A stretch of DNA of 64,000 bases, taken from the NCBI RefSeq assembly GCF_954871325.1, contig NC_088777.1, forward strand, positions 40,835,366-40,899,365, in the 5' to 3' direction. Below the pieces are notes generated by a model. That model worked only from the letters and a program-made list of their open reading frames with translations. It was not told the origin of the DNA and searched no databases. The DNA is from Gordionus sp. m RMFG-2023 (Eukaryota > Nematomorpha > Gordioida > Chordodea > Parachordodidae). This document shows, piece after piece, positions 47,971 to 58,643 of this stretch; positions within the stretch are counted from its first letter, which is position 1; every line of letters starts with the position of its first letter. Made by a program: the position numbers and the translations under genes.

Positions 47971-49556
47971 CAGAGTTGTTAAACGCTACTTTTAAAAGTA
48001 GCGCGCTATCGCTATCGCTATTTGTCAAAAAAAGTAGCGCGCTACCTCTATCGCTATTTGTCAAAAAAATATAGCTCGCTATAAGTTACTATTTTTTAAA
48101 AGTAGCTTTAGCTACCTTTTTAGCTACTTTTTATAAAAAAAAACTTACAAACAAATTTTTTATTTTTTTCTTATAATGTTTTTACATAGTAAATATATAA
48201 AAATCAACATTTATAAATATTAAAATATAGTTTTGATTATAAAAAAATTTATGTAATAAAAATAAATATTTATGGTAATTTGTTGCATTTTAATAATAAA
48301 ATCATTTCAATATTATCATTCCCAAGTCTAGAGCGACGATCAGAAAGTATAAGTTTTGCCTTACTAAATAATCTCTCGACACTAGCACTTGGGGGTAAGG
48401 CGTATTTAATCTTATATACACATTTTTAATATAAGATAGATTATCAATAATTTTATTTGCAAGTACATCGTATGTCTCGCATCCTATTATCATTTTGAGG
48501 GCTAATGCCACAGATATTCTTTTTAAAGTCTTAGGGGTCTAGCCAATGGCCTGTGATTCCCAAATAATCTCAAAAATATTTAATCAGATCAATTTATAAA
48601 TATAAATAAGTTTTTACCTTCTGTTATGTATCCAACTATCAGCCGTGGTATATATATATGATATCTCTGATAACTCTACTATTAGAGCATCTTTCTTCAT
48701 TTTAAAGTTCTGCTATTTTATTAGTGTCTGGCGGCATAAAATTGTTGTACTAGGGGGATAGAGTTTTAAACATCATGGCAAATGATGGATTATCAGCCAA
48801 GGACATTGACTGAACTGTATAAATTATAAAATCAACAATAACTTCATCAGCCAATTTCTGAGAAATATGTCATTTGCATTATTAATTAATTTGGTTTGAA
48901 TTGAATTAGTCTTTTTGGATGTAGAGTCGCCTATACCATAATTATTTAGATGTTTCTTTATTTCCTTAAAATTATTGGCATAAACAGTCTTATAAAATAA
49001 ATATTATAAGAATGTAAAAAGGGCAACTTACCTTTAGGTGTTTCTTGAGGTTATAGCTACTGGATTGATTTGAGGAAATATTTTTTTTATATTTTAATAA
49101 AATAAATTTGAAGTCAGTTTTGGATTATATATTTATTTTAAAAAAAATTCAAATCTAGGGAATGGAAAATTTGTATTATAGCTATTAAGAACATCTTCTT
49201 CCCTGGTATCTTCCATTTCATTAATATCATTGTATGAATCACTTTCAACGATTTGGACATCCATAGGCGATGACATTTTAAATTATTAACACGTGATTTA
49301 GGTTTATAATACAAATGGAAATATAAATTAAAAATTGAAAATATATTTCAATTTCAAAATTAAATAATAAATCATAAAAATTATAATTAATTATGATATA
49401 ATATTTAAATTTTCATGTTTATACTTACCTTCATTATATTTTTTATATCAAAAAAAGTAGCGCGCTAAAAAATTAAATAATTACAAATAAAGTAGCCGCT
49501 ATTAGCTATAGCTACCAAAAAAAGTTAGCGCGCTAAGTAGCGCGCTACCAACTCTG
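47971..49556 (-). mobile_element. hAT element (TAGCGCGCTA family), copy 2, complete
   Basis: The ends are CAGAGTTGTTAAACGCTAC (left) and CAGAGTTGGTAGCGCGCTAC (right, reverse complement). The flanking 8-mers are identical, ATATTATG at 47963-47970 and 49557-49564. Several TAGCGCGCTA palindromes and GATAGCG repeats sit within about 150 bp of each end, the usual place for transposase-binding subterminal repeats. It carries an internally deleted transposase on the minus strand and is the inverted counterpart of 17652-19040. Confidence 0.93.
48295..49277 (-). pseudogene. hAT transposase remnant in copy 2
   Basis: The N-terminus, MSSPMDVQIVESDSYNDINE, begins near 49277. A BED-like region follows (about 49125-49030) ending at a GTAAGT donor, then short blocks, then the C-terminal dimerisation domain (about 48430-48295) with a frame change relative to copy 1. 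The same central part is missing as in copy 1, so both descend from one already deleted, non-autonomous parent. Confidence 0.7.
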
Positions 49557-49564
49557 ATATTATG

Positions 49565-52500
49565 CGAAGAAAATATTCCTTTATAAAATGTGGGGTGTCT
49601 TAAAAAGGACGATGATTTGCAAAGAATATATTTAGTGCTAAAATTTAATTTTAAAGGAGAAAGATATTCAATTTTTTTTTACCTTTAATTTTGGAATAAA
49701 AAAGAAAAGAAAATTGAAATTGTGATAAAGGAAATAATTTTTGGTGAGAAATTGAGTAAAATATAACAAAGAAATGGATTATTTTTTTTAAAAAAAATAA
49801 TGAATTTAAGGTTAAATATTTTTCTTGGTCTAAAAAAAAGATGGAATATGAAAGAAAAGGATAATGTTTTAATTTATTATTTGGAGAAATTTTTTTAAAT
49901 GAGTTGACGAATATCTAAAATAGTAGATTTTCCAAATGAAAGAAAAATAAATTTAGAAATTGATTTATGAGACTATTAAAGTAACTTAAAATTTTTGAAA
50001 GAGAGATATAACATATATTGACTATTGTGTTGATTATAATAAAAGAAGTGGAATTATTTAATTTTTAGATTTAATGAGTTAACAAATGAGCGGAGGAAAT
50101 TTTAGGGGAGAATTCTAGGGGAGTAATCGGTGGAACTCAATAGGGAGTATTCCGGGGGACTTATTGGGGAGAAATCGGGGAAGGGTCTGTATGTTTGGTA
50201 GAATTTCAAAAGGAGAGATACAAAAGAGGTGTTTGAAATTTGCGTAAAAGTGTGAATATACTGGGATGAATTTTAAAAGAAGGAGACACAAAAGAGGTAT
50301 TTAAAATTTGTGCAAAAATGTTAATAGTATAAATATTGGAAATTTTGACCTTAAAATATATGTAGAGGGCTTGAATATTTCTTAATATAACGGTAAATTT
50401 GTAGACAAAAGTGGTGAGGTTAATGGGATGAAGATCGACTATCATATGCGATGAATTATTCTGTATTACCAAAGAAAGAGCAGAAGAGGTGTTTTTTAAA
50501 AAAATAAAATCGAGAATTGGTTGTGAATTATGGGAAATATGGATCGATGAATACTACGGAGACAAGTCATTAACGTTTGGTACAGGAATATTCGTCCAAA
50601 CTAGATGCTACTAAGAAAAATCGTTAATATTGACAATATCCGTTCAAACGCGATGAAGATTACGGAGGCAAATCATTAAAGTTGGTTCAAGATAACTATA
50701 ATAGGATCATAAACGATGCAGTTAATACCTACTACTTCAGCGAAACTATTGGAATTTTGAAAAGGAAACCACTATACTATCAAAAATATGGGAAGGAAGA
50801 TAAATTCATGTTGGTTCTTGTGAAATATTATGAAATTCTATATTATTCAGAATAAGGAATAGAATGGGGTAAGTTACAGAAAAAATATATATTCTTGAAA
50901 ACTTTTTATCATATTTGATAATTGATAATAAAATAGTTTGGAATTAATGATAATTAGTAATAGAAATTCAAAGTTTATAAAACTGAATATATTACAAGAT
51001 TGAGAGAAACCATGATGAATTACTAAAAGTATGTATATTCTAAAGTCACAACGGGGCGAACAATATTGGTGTCGAATGAGCTCAGTTATGGAGGGCGTGT
51101 CATATCATATTTTGAAAATTATTTTGTTTATTATTTATCATATTTATAAATAGTCGTCGGATTTTATATATCACGTGTAGAACTTGTGATTTCTTTGTCC
51201 CAAAAAATTATAAAAAAGACCAGATTTTTTAATTATAATGAATTTTTGTTTTTTTTTGTAGATATATATTTGTACAATAAAATTTGGAGTAGATATTAAT
51301 ATTAGTTTTTGGGTTTTGTTGGTAAATTGTATGAGTTATAAAATGTTTTACTACTGGTAATTTTATTTTATATAATTTTCACATATCAATTGTTTATAGG
51401 ATCGATAACGTTTTCCTAAGAAAGTTATTATTATAAATGCCCCGGTTTTTCCTACTGATCTGATACTAAGAAATCAATATATCTGTAGTTAATTAGTTAA
51501 GTTTATTTTTCATAAATTAATTAATATTTGAAACCAAAAAATACAAAACGAAGTGCTCAGATTATCATAAACAAAGTTTAAAAAAATTGTGTGATATCTT
51601 TCCCAAATCTATTAACCTGGAATGGCGGCGAATATCTTGTATATAGCTAATATTTTTGTCCTAGATTTAACGGCATCACTACGAACGAATTGACGACCAA
51701 CCCATACCCTATTTGGCCAGAATGAATCACTAAATTAAAATATTAAATTATGGGAATTTTAATGGTTAAATAAGGTATTAAAAATATATCGAATTCACCA
51801 CGGTGCTCTTGAGATATTTTTAAATTAATAAAAAAAAAAGGAAATTCTTAAAATCAGCTTTTAAAAGAAACTCTATAAAAATTAAGAAAAAACTTTCTAA
51901 AATTAGGAAAAAAATATCTAAATAATTTTTTCTTAGCCAGTGCTAGAGCACTTGTTCGCACCCGCAACTGCTTATAAGTAGTATTACTATGACCAATTGG
52001 AATCCCGTCAACTTAATATTTAAAATTGAGTTAACTCTATAAATGGAGAAATGTTAGTGATTATATCTAAATCAAATTTAAAATAAAAATATTAAGCTAT
52101 GATAGCTTTATAATAAAGAAAAATAATAACCGATTAGGTAAATTAGTATTTTTATAATATATAGAGGTATTATACTTTACTTAATCCTTATTATGTATGA
52201 GTTTGATAAAAGATTTCCTATGCTATAATTAATTCATTTTAAAAAAATATCCATGAATCTCAATTTTAATATAAATATTTTTTCATTGAAATACTAATAT
52301 AGGCATAGTAATGGGTTTATGCACTGTTAAAAAATATTATCGATCTTCCCTCAAAGTGGTCTCGAGATGGCAAATAGAGGTTTAAAAATTCATTGTGGTC
52401 TGGAATTAGAATATGATCATCGCCTCCTAGATAGTGCAAAAGTCACCTAAATGGATCGATATGTAAAGATATCCGATTGTTAAAAACCTATTCATGATTA

Positions 52501-52823
52501 TGACTAAACTAGTAGATAACCCGTCAAAAATAACGGGCCACCCAGATATTTCTCCTTATGAATAAATTTTACATCTTTATTTGTAGAATATTGTATGGTA
52601 GTTGGCATACCTTATTTTAGATAGCACATAGCTCTTCGATTTATTATTGCTCTACATAAATATTTGTTGATATGATATAAATAAAACTAAATTTTTGGTT
52701 CATACCTAGAGATGCTGACTAAAGATCAAAATATAAGAATATCTTTCATTGATCTACTAATTTTTTTGGCCATTTTAAATATTGCTTTTACTTTTTATAC
52801 ATTTTTTTTATTTTTTCTTTCAG
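49565..52823. other. AT-rich intergenic DNA with short direct repeats
   Basis: No gene is recognised. Two direct repeats stand out at 50205-50330 (GAGATACAAAAGAGGTGTTT / GAGACACAAAAGAGGTATTT) and at 50545-50700 (TACGGAGACAAGTCATTAA / TACGGAGGCAAATCATTAA). The 50100-50700 stretch is purine-rich on this strand. The remainder is featureless. Confidence 0.45.
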
Positions 52824-52910
52824 GTAACAAATATTATAAATGGCGTAACATTTCAATCAATGGCCTTCATAGATTGGGTTCCATGGGGGACTGAATATAC
52901 TATTTTCTAG
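52824..52910 (+). CDS. Candidate terminal exon of an unrecognised gene
   Basis: A strong acceptor (TTTTTTCTTTCAG, ending 52823) is followed by 28 open codons and a stop. The peptide contains FQSMAFIDWVPWGTEYTIF, far less I/K/N-rich than chance frames here. AATAAA occurs downstream near 52987 and 53024. No upstream exon was found and the family is not recognised, so this is a hypothesis. Confidence 0.25.
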   Translation, partial: VTNIINGVTFQSMAFIDWVPWGTEYTIF

Positions 52911-53115
52911 TGAGTCTGAGGTTTTGGAAAATTTTTTTAATAATCTACAGTCGCTAACTTTAAAAACATTATATTCTTTCTTAATAATAATAAATAGTAG
53001 TATTGCCAACAATGATGCCTAAATAAACTGAAATATTGTTTGTTTTTATTTAATACAAAATTTTGATCTATCGGCCTGGCCACCACTCTAATTCGAGTTC
53101 AATTTCGAATTATGG

Positions 53116-53530
53116 TTCCTTTTCTTTTTAATAAATTTTCACTATTTTTTTTTTGTCCTTAAAATCTGGAAAAATAAAACTCATAATATTGGTAATCATA
53201 TATACAAATAAAAGTATATAGTAAAATTTAAATCTTTCATTTGTTCCGTTTATTTTTAATAAATTTTCACTATTTCTTATATTTGTCCATAAAATCTGGA
53301 AAAATAAAGCCCATAATATTGGTAATCTCGTTCAAAATAAAAGTATATAGCAAAATTTAAATTTTACATTTGTTCCGTTTCTTTTTACTAAATTTTTACT
53401 ATTTCTTACATTTGTCCTCTTTTTAATAAATGGGAAGTTACAAAGTTATCTCCGCAATCAAAATTCAAATCTTACATTTGTTCCTTTTCTTTTTAATAGA
53501 TTTATATTATTTACATTTCATAAAATCAGG
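53116..53530. repeat. Tandem repeat, about 128-bp unit, four copies
   Basis: TTCC(T/G)TTTCTTTTTA-type starts occur at 53116, 53244, 53373 and 53481. Units carry TTTGTCC, AAATCTGGAAAAATAAA and ATAATATTGGTAATC. The last unit is shorter and more diverged. The array ends about 180 bp before the segmental duplication begins. Confidence 0.85.
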
Positions 53531-53746
53531 AAAAGGCCCTAAATCCTAATTTGAACTCGAATTTATCCGATTCTAAACTCAAATTTGTCGAGGCGGGTCG
53601 GTCGGGCGGATAGATCCAAAATTAAACATTAATGGTATATAGTCTCCTTAATTTTTATAACAAGATGATAGGAAAACACTTCCTGATTACGGAGATTATA
53701 TAGATGTCTAATATATATAAAACAACCTTTAGTTAATTGAGTATTT

Positions 53747-53752
53747 TTTATT
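53747..53752 (-). terminator. Candidate poly(A) signal, PPP1R2 copy 2
   Basis: AATAAA on the minus strand about 150 nt past the stop of copy 2, at the position aligned with the copy 1 hexamer (30361-30366). The surrounding text is conserved between the copies. Confidence 0.55.
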
Positions 53753-53898
53753 TAAACGAAATGAATATTTTAGATCACAGTTTTTTTACAAATTTAAATC
53801 TTATCACGGAACTATGAATAAAAACATTCACTAATTATTTATAATCTTGATAACAATTTCAGTATGCGATTTATAATAAAAAAATTTTTAGAGAGTGA

Positions 53899-56701
53899 TT
53901 ATTTGTGCCTAGAAGATGTCGATGAATGGCGAGAGGTAGACGCTTCGGATGAAGTGGAATGTGAAGAATTGGAGTGTGACGAACTGGAATGAGTCGAAGA
54001 ATGATGTCGCGACGATTTTTTTTTACTACATTTTTTCTTTCTCCCTTCCGCTTCCTTTTTCTCTTCCATTTTTAATGCCTTCAAATCTTTTTCAGCCAGC
54101 TTCTTACCGAAAGCTAGCATTTTTCCTTCATTATAATGTTTTCGTCGAAATTTTCTGAATACTTCTTGGCCTGATGCAAAAAAAATTGATAAGTATTTTT
54201 TCGGAAAAAAAAGGTTGCATTAAATAGTAAAACTTAAATACTTTTATTAGATTGGTAGAGAGCTATAACGTGATTATAGTTATAAAATATATCATAATTG
54301 GTATAATATTATTTCTAAATTCAAAAATGATTGTCAAAAAAATTGAATTTTTTGCTTAATAATATATTATGAAATCTCGCAAGCAAAACACTGAAATTGA
54401 GGAAATTCATTACCAGACTATTTAATGTTACCATTATTATAGATGAATAAAAGGAGAAATAATATTTATAAATTATTAAAAGTAATCACACCTATATTTT
54501 AAAATAAATCAATGTTGTGGGTTATCAATCATTTTTGTATACTAACTACAACTAGTTTATTCGAGTCTCTTTTTGTCTTTAAGCTAACCGGTAAGAGTTA
54601 AGCTAATATATTTTATTAATTTGGTTTTTTTTATATAAATACTTTTTTTATCAGCTTCTAAAATTATCAAAGTATTTTTTAAATTTAATTTTAAAGAAAT
54701 AGTTTTAAAATCTCTAATTCTATCTGTATCCTATGATTCCCCTCCAAAGTAGTTAATAATTTGAGAACCAGATAGCATGAAGTTCTTTTCAAATGGCTGC
54801 CCTGTAACAAAAGAAGATGGATTAAACAGATTCCAAATAATCAAGTGACAGCTTTATATTCTTTTATCACTATTTTCCTTCTTATTAAGGAACAAAAAAT
54901 ATTGCTTATAACCTGATTTTTCCGTTTTTAGCATATCTTTAATTCTTTAACTCAAAATCCCCCCCCCCCACTTAGTCATTTATTCCTACCTAACTAAGTC
55001 CCCTCCAATGATGTATATATACTACTAGATTGGTGATTCCTTAATTAAAAGTGTCCGTACATACATACATAGGTCAGCTGTAGCGCCATTTTGAGGTTAG
55101 CACTTTGATAAATTATCTTTATTTATCATTATGACGTGTAAACCATAAAATGGCACTACAGCTATCCTATGTATGGACATTTTTAGAATGAATCTTCAAT
55201 CTAGTACTAAATATATACATCATTGACTCCCTCTTCCTAAACTATGATTTCGTGCAGCCCTATCTATAATTTAGGATAATGTTAAAAACCATAAATAGTC
55301 CATCTCGCACTTTTTTTTTTTAATATATTTTTTTTTCTCTAAATTTGTGCGTTATATTTTACTCTCATGTAGGTTTTTTTTAAATGTTAAAATATATTCA
55401 CAAAAATATATAATTTTTGTTTTTTAAATTTAAAAATTTTATGTTTCCCAGCTCCTACTTCTCATATGAAAAATGATATATTTTTTTCGCTTGAAATTTA
55501 CTATCGTCGTCATCGTCACCCTCATCGTCCTCCACGGATTGTTGCGTATTATCTTCATCTTCAGAAGAGCTAGGTTTTAGGTCGGCGGGAAGACTCATAA
55601 TGCCTCCCACGTTAACTAAGCTGTTATTAAAAAATTGAAATATTACATTTAAAACATTATTAAGATCATCATCAAATGGTAGATTTATGATATGAATCCA
55701 TCAATTAATCAATTTATTTGGGAATTTACATTTTTTTTAAAAAAATATTTCCAGAAACGAAAATATGAAGAAGAAAAATGTTAAAATAATCTTAAATAAA
55801 ATTATATTAGAAGCATATTGAATGCTCACGAACAATTTCCAATAATTGCGAGCATAAAAGGGAATAACCAATATCATCTTATCTCTTATGAAATCATCAC
55901 TAGATTGTTTTTTTATTTTTAATAGTAGATTCGACGGCTTCAAAGAATCATATTATTTTACTCTTTGTCATTGGCCCACATTAATAATTTTATAACGCAT
56001 CCGAAAAGCTGCAAAATTAGTAAAAATTTATTCAAGTAAATTTTTGTAAAATAATTAGAAATGCTCCTACCCAAGACTAAAGGTTCACAAGCAGTCAAGT
56101 CCAAATTTAATAGATTATCTTTGAGTTATAAAACAATATCTTTTGCTTTGCTCATCAGACATAATTGCAAAAATGAAGACAGATATAATGTGCATTGGGT
56201 ATAAGTCTAAACCTCTCATTTGAAGGCAATTGTGTAAAACCCCATTTAAAATCTCAATTTAAAATATTTTATAATATATTTCCAAAAACTTAAGAAAACA
56301 CTTAATAGTTTTACCATTTTTTGAAAAAAAAGAGATGTAAAAATTGTTGGTAAAAATAAATATTTTTTTAAAAGTAAATAATTTAGGTGTTAATTCTTTT
56401 AAAATATCGTCCAATCCTGAAGCAGTAAATTATTTATTCGGGAATAAAGGGGAAGGGGGGGGGGGGGGGTGAAAAAAAATAACTGTATTAAATAAGACGC
56501 ATTTCAGGTTTTAACTATATTGAAATTATAAGTAAATATTACGATGTGGTAAGTTCGCCTGGATCTAAATCGCCACTGAGCTCCATATCGTAAGGAAATG
56601 GAGTTTTGGGTTCGTCAACCTTCATATGACCATAATCTTTTCCGATGGGATGAAGAGTGGCCAAAATGCTTATCTCATCCCATTTTATGTCCTCTTTTAA
56701 A
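53899..56701 (-). CDS. PPP1R2: Protein phosphatase inhibitor-2-like, copy 2 (exons 2-4)
   Basis: Exons in reading order: 56701-56543, 55620-55502, 54170-53899. All boundaries are the same GT-AG sites and phases as copy 1, and all frames are open to the stop. Exon 2 reads [20 protein letters not shown] and [10 protein letters not shown]. Exon 3 is acidic and 3 codons shorter. Exon 4 has [20 protein letters not shown], then a shorter Lys run and a Ser/His-rich tail. In exon 2 I count about 21 differences in 159 nt against copy 1, of which 13 are silent, which suggests both copies are under constraint. No exon 1 (start codon and GILK motif) was found between 56.7 and 64 kb. The duplicated block ends inside intron 1, so this copy may lack the SILK exon, use another, or have it beyond the window. 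Confidence 0.85.
55025..55204. mobile_element. TA-flanked short inverted-repeat element (family D), copy 2
   Basis: The ends are CTAGATTGG and CAATCTAG, flanked by TA on both sides. The arms match over most of the 180 bp, with TCCGTACATACATACATAGG inverse to CCTATGTATGGACA, and AGCTGTAGCGCCATTTT inverse to AAAATGGCACTACAGCT. A Tc1/mariner-type MITE is the likeliest class. Confidence 0.82.
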
Positions 56702-56868
56702 CTAATGTGCAAGATTTTAAAAGAAATATATAATTTATCTTTAAAGTATTAAATCTTGGCAAATAAAATAAGCTATCAAATAAGATTATAAAATAAATTT
56801 TTATTTAAAAAATTAGGCTTCTATCGAAGAGCCTTGTACCTGCCTATTCGAGTGCGGTAGGTCTGAAG

Positions 56869-57018
56869 TAGTGTTTCTAAATGGCTTGATTTTTAAAAAC
56901 AGCTAGCCCAATATCTTAGCCAAAAATATTATGCAAGCCTGGCTCATAGATGTTGCGTAATATTATTTTGGCTAAAATCTTAATTTAAAAGTGGCAAAAT
57001 CGACGTTTAACAATATTA
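56869..57018. mobile_element. Family B palindromic element in duplicon copy 2
   Basis: It starts TAGTGTTTCTAAATGGC and ends TTTAACAATATTA, with the same internal blocks as 38815-38968. GTCTGAAG precedes it. It was present before the segmental duplication. Confidence 0.75.
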
Positions 57019-57105
57019 TCTGATGTCAGATTGTACTCCGCTGGATTCAGAATCTAGAACGGTTCCCAAAACTCATAAACTCAAGTATGATCGGTTTATA
57101 AGGTT

Positions 57106-57880
57106 ATACTCTAAAATATTATTGGTGAATAAATATTTTGATATAATTAACTAGTATGCATTAAAAGAATGGTTATCAATATTATTAGCTTACAACTATT
57201 TAAAAATATATTTGTATCATGAAGGAATCGTTTTAATTATAATTTTATATTAAAATTTAAAAATTTTATTTTAAAATATAATAATTTAGCTAAGTCATGA
57301 TTTTTACATATTTGATTTTTAGCGCTTTTGCCCTGATGTTGCAGGTTCAACAGAGCTTAGGTAGGTATTACTCATTTTCATCTAATTGGAACTAAAATTA
57401 ATTTGGGTGGAAAAGTTAAATATGAGGAGTCCTCTACACGTTTGTGGACAAGCCGTACTACTTGTAGGCGCAACATTTCAAAAAATTTTGCTTAAAAATC
57501 TATAGGCTTAATAAAAAAAGAAAGGGGCAAAGAGCCAAACCCAAAAACTATAGTATAATTTAATTACTTTTAGGGTGGGAGGGCGGGGGTAGATAAATAA
57601 AGAATGTTAATTTTTTAATAAATTTAAATTTTATTAACATTTAGCAGAGTATAAATTGTATTAATTATCATTTATTTTACTTCCATTTGCTGCATTTGAA
57701 TTTATAAATTAATTTTCTTTTTAGTTGTTCTGGTCAGATTTTGGTAAAAAGTTATATTATATTTTATATAATATTAAGCCTAAGTATTGAAATAATTGGT
57801 CGATAATTATAAAATAATTAAGATTGATTAACTTTACATTACTATCAAAATCTTTTATAGTTGAATTTTAATATATTAGG
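57106..57880. other. Intergenic DNA left of an hAT gene
   Basis: No gene is recognised. A small candidate exon (57323-57360, +) with good-looking TTTTTAG acceptor and GTAGGT donor was noted but has no partner. The GC-richer stretch 57530-57600 may be the left end of the hAT element that follows, but no matching terminus was found on the right. Confidence 0.4.
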
Positions 57881-58643
57881 GATTATGGTCAAATCAAAGC
57901 ATCATGGAAACATTTTCAAGAAGTACGCGATGGTAAATCAGTTAAAGAGGTATGGAGGTTTTGCAAGATGACCTATATTACCCACGTTGATAGAATGATC
58001 ATGAATTTATTAAGCAGCTGTACTATGTGCCCTGTCATAATTAAGAAAAATTTTAATCAAATTTCAAAATATCAACCTCGACATAAAATCACTCAAATGC
58101 AATTTGTAATACTTCTAGCTCTGATGAAGAATTGGGTGAAAAGCGAGAATAATAATCAAATTGACATAATTTTGCCTTATGATTCAGGAGAATCTGATTT
58201 CATTATCTCTGATCAATCTACAAGCAAGGCGATCAAATATAAATCTCAATCTTGTATAACCGATTTCATAGATAGAATAAATCCCAAAGAAAAAAATGAG
58301 CTAGATCAATTGTTTATAAAGGCTGTATATGCGAGCAATTTACCTTTCCAAATCACTGAAAATATCCCTACATTCAATAATATAAAAAAAAAATACGTCC
58401 TGTCAAGCGAAGGCAATTGGCTAGATATATTTTAGACACATCAGGAGATATGGAGGCGAGAGTTGCAGATAAAATAGATAAAGCTCCTGAGCAAATTCAG
58501 AAATGAGAGTATTATTAATTTTATGGTAATGACGTCTGTTCCAGTATTCTACAAATTTTTAAATACTGAGGAAAATCTACAAGAGGCAAATTATATTGCC
58601 CAGGAATTTAAAAATGTAATACATGAATTGAATCCGGTAAAAG

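Larger units (their letters stand above)
53711..57105. repeat. Segmental duplication, copy 2
   Basis: The counterpart of 30330-39053 in direct orientation. The left edge is near TATAAAACAACCTTTAG and the right edge near CATAAACTCAAGTATGATCGG. It includes exons 2-4, introns, the conserved poly(A) hexamer and two shared old elements (55025-55204, 56869-57018). It lacks the RT unit and the 31263 element. Confidence 0.9.

Noticed and set aside
57323-57360. A 38-nt micro-exon (RFCPDVAGSTEL) between a TTTTTAG acceptor and GTAGGT donor
   Set aside because: No partner exon in phase was found on either side; short chance matches to splice signals are frequent in AT-rich DNA.
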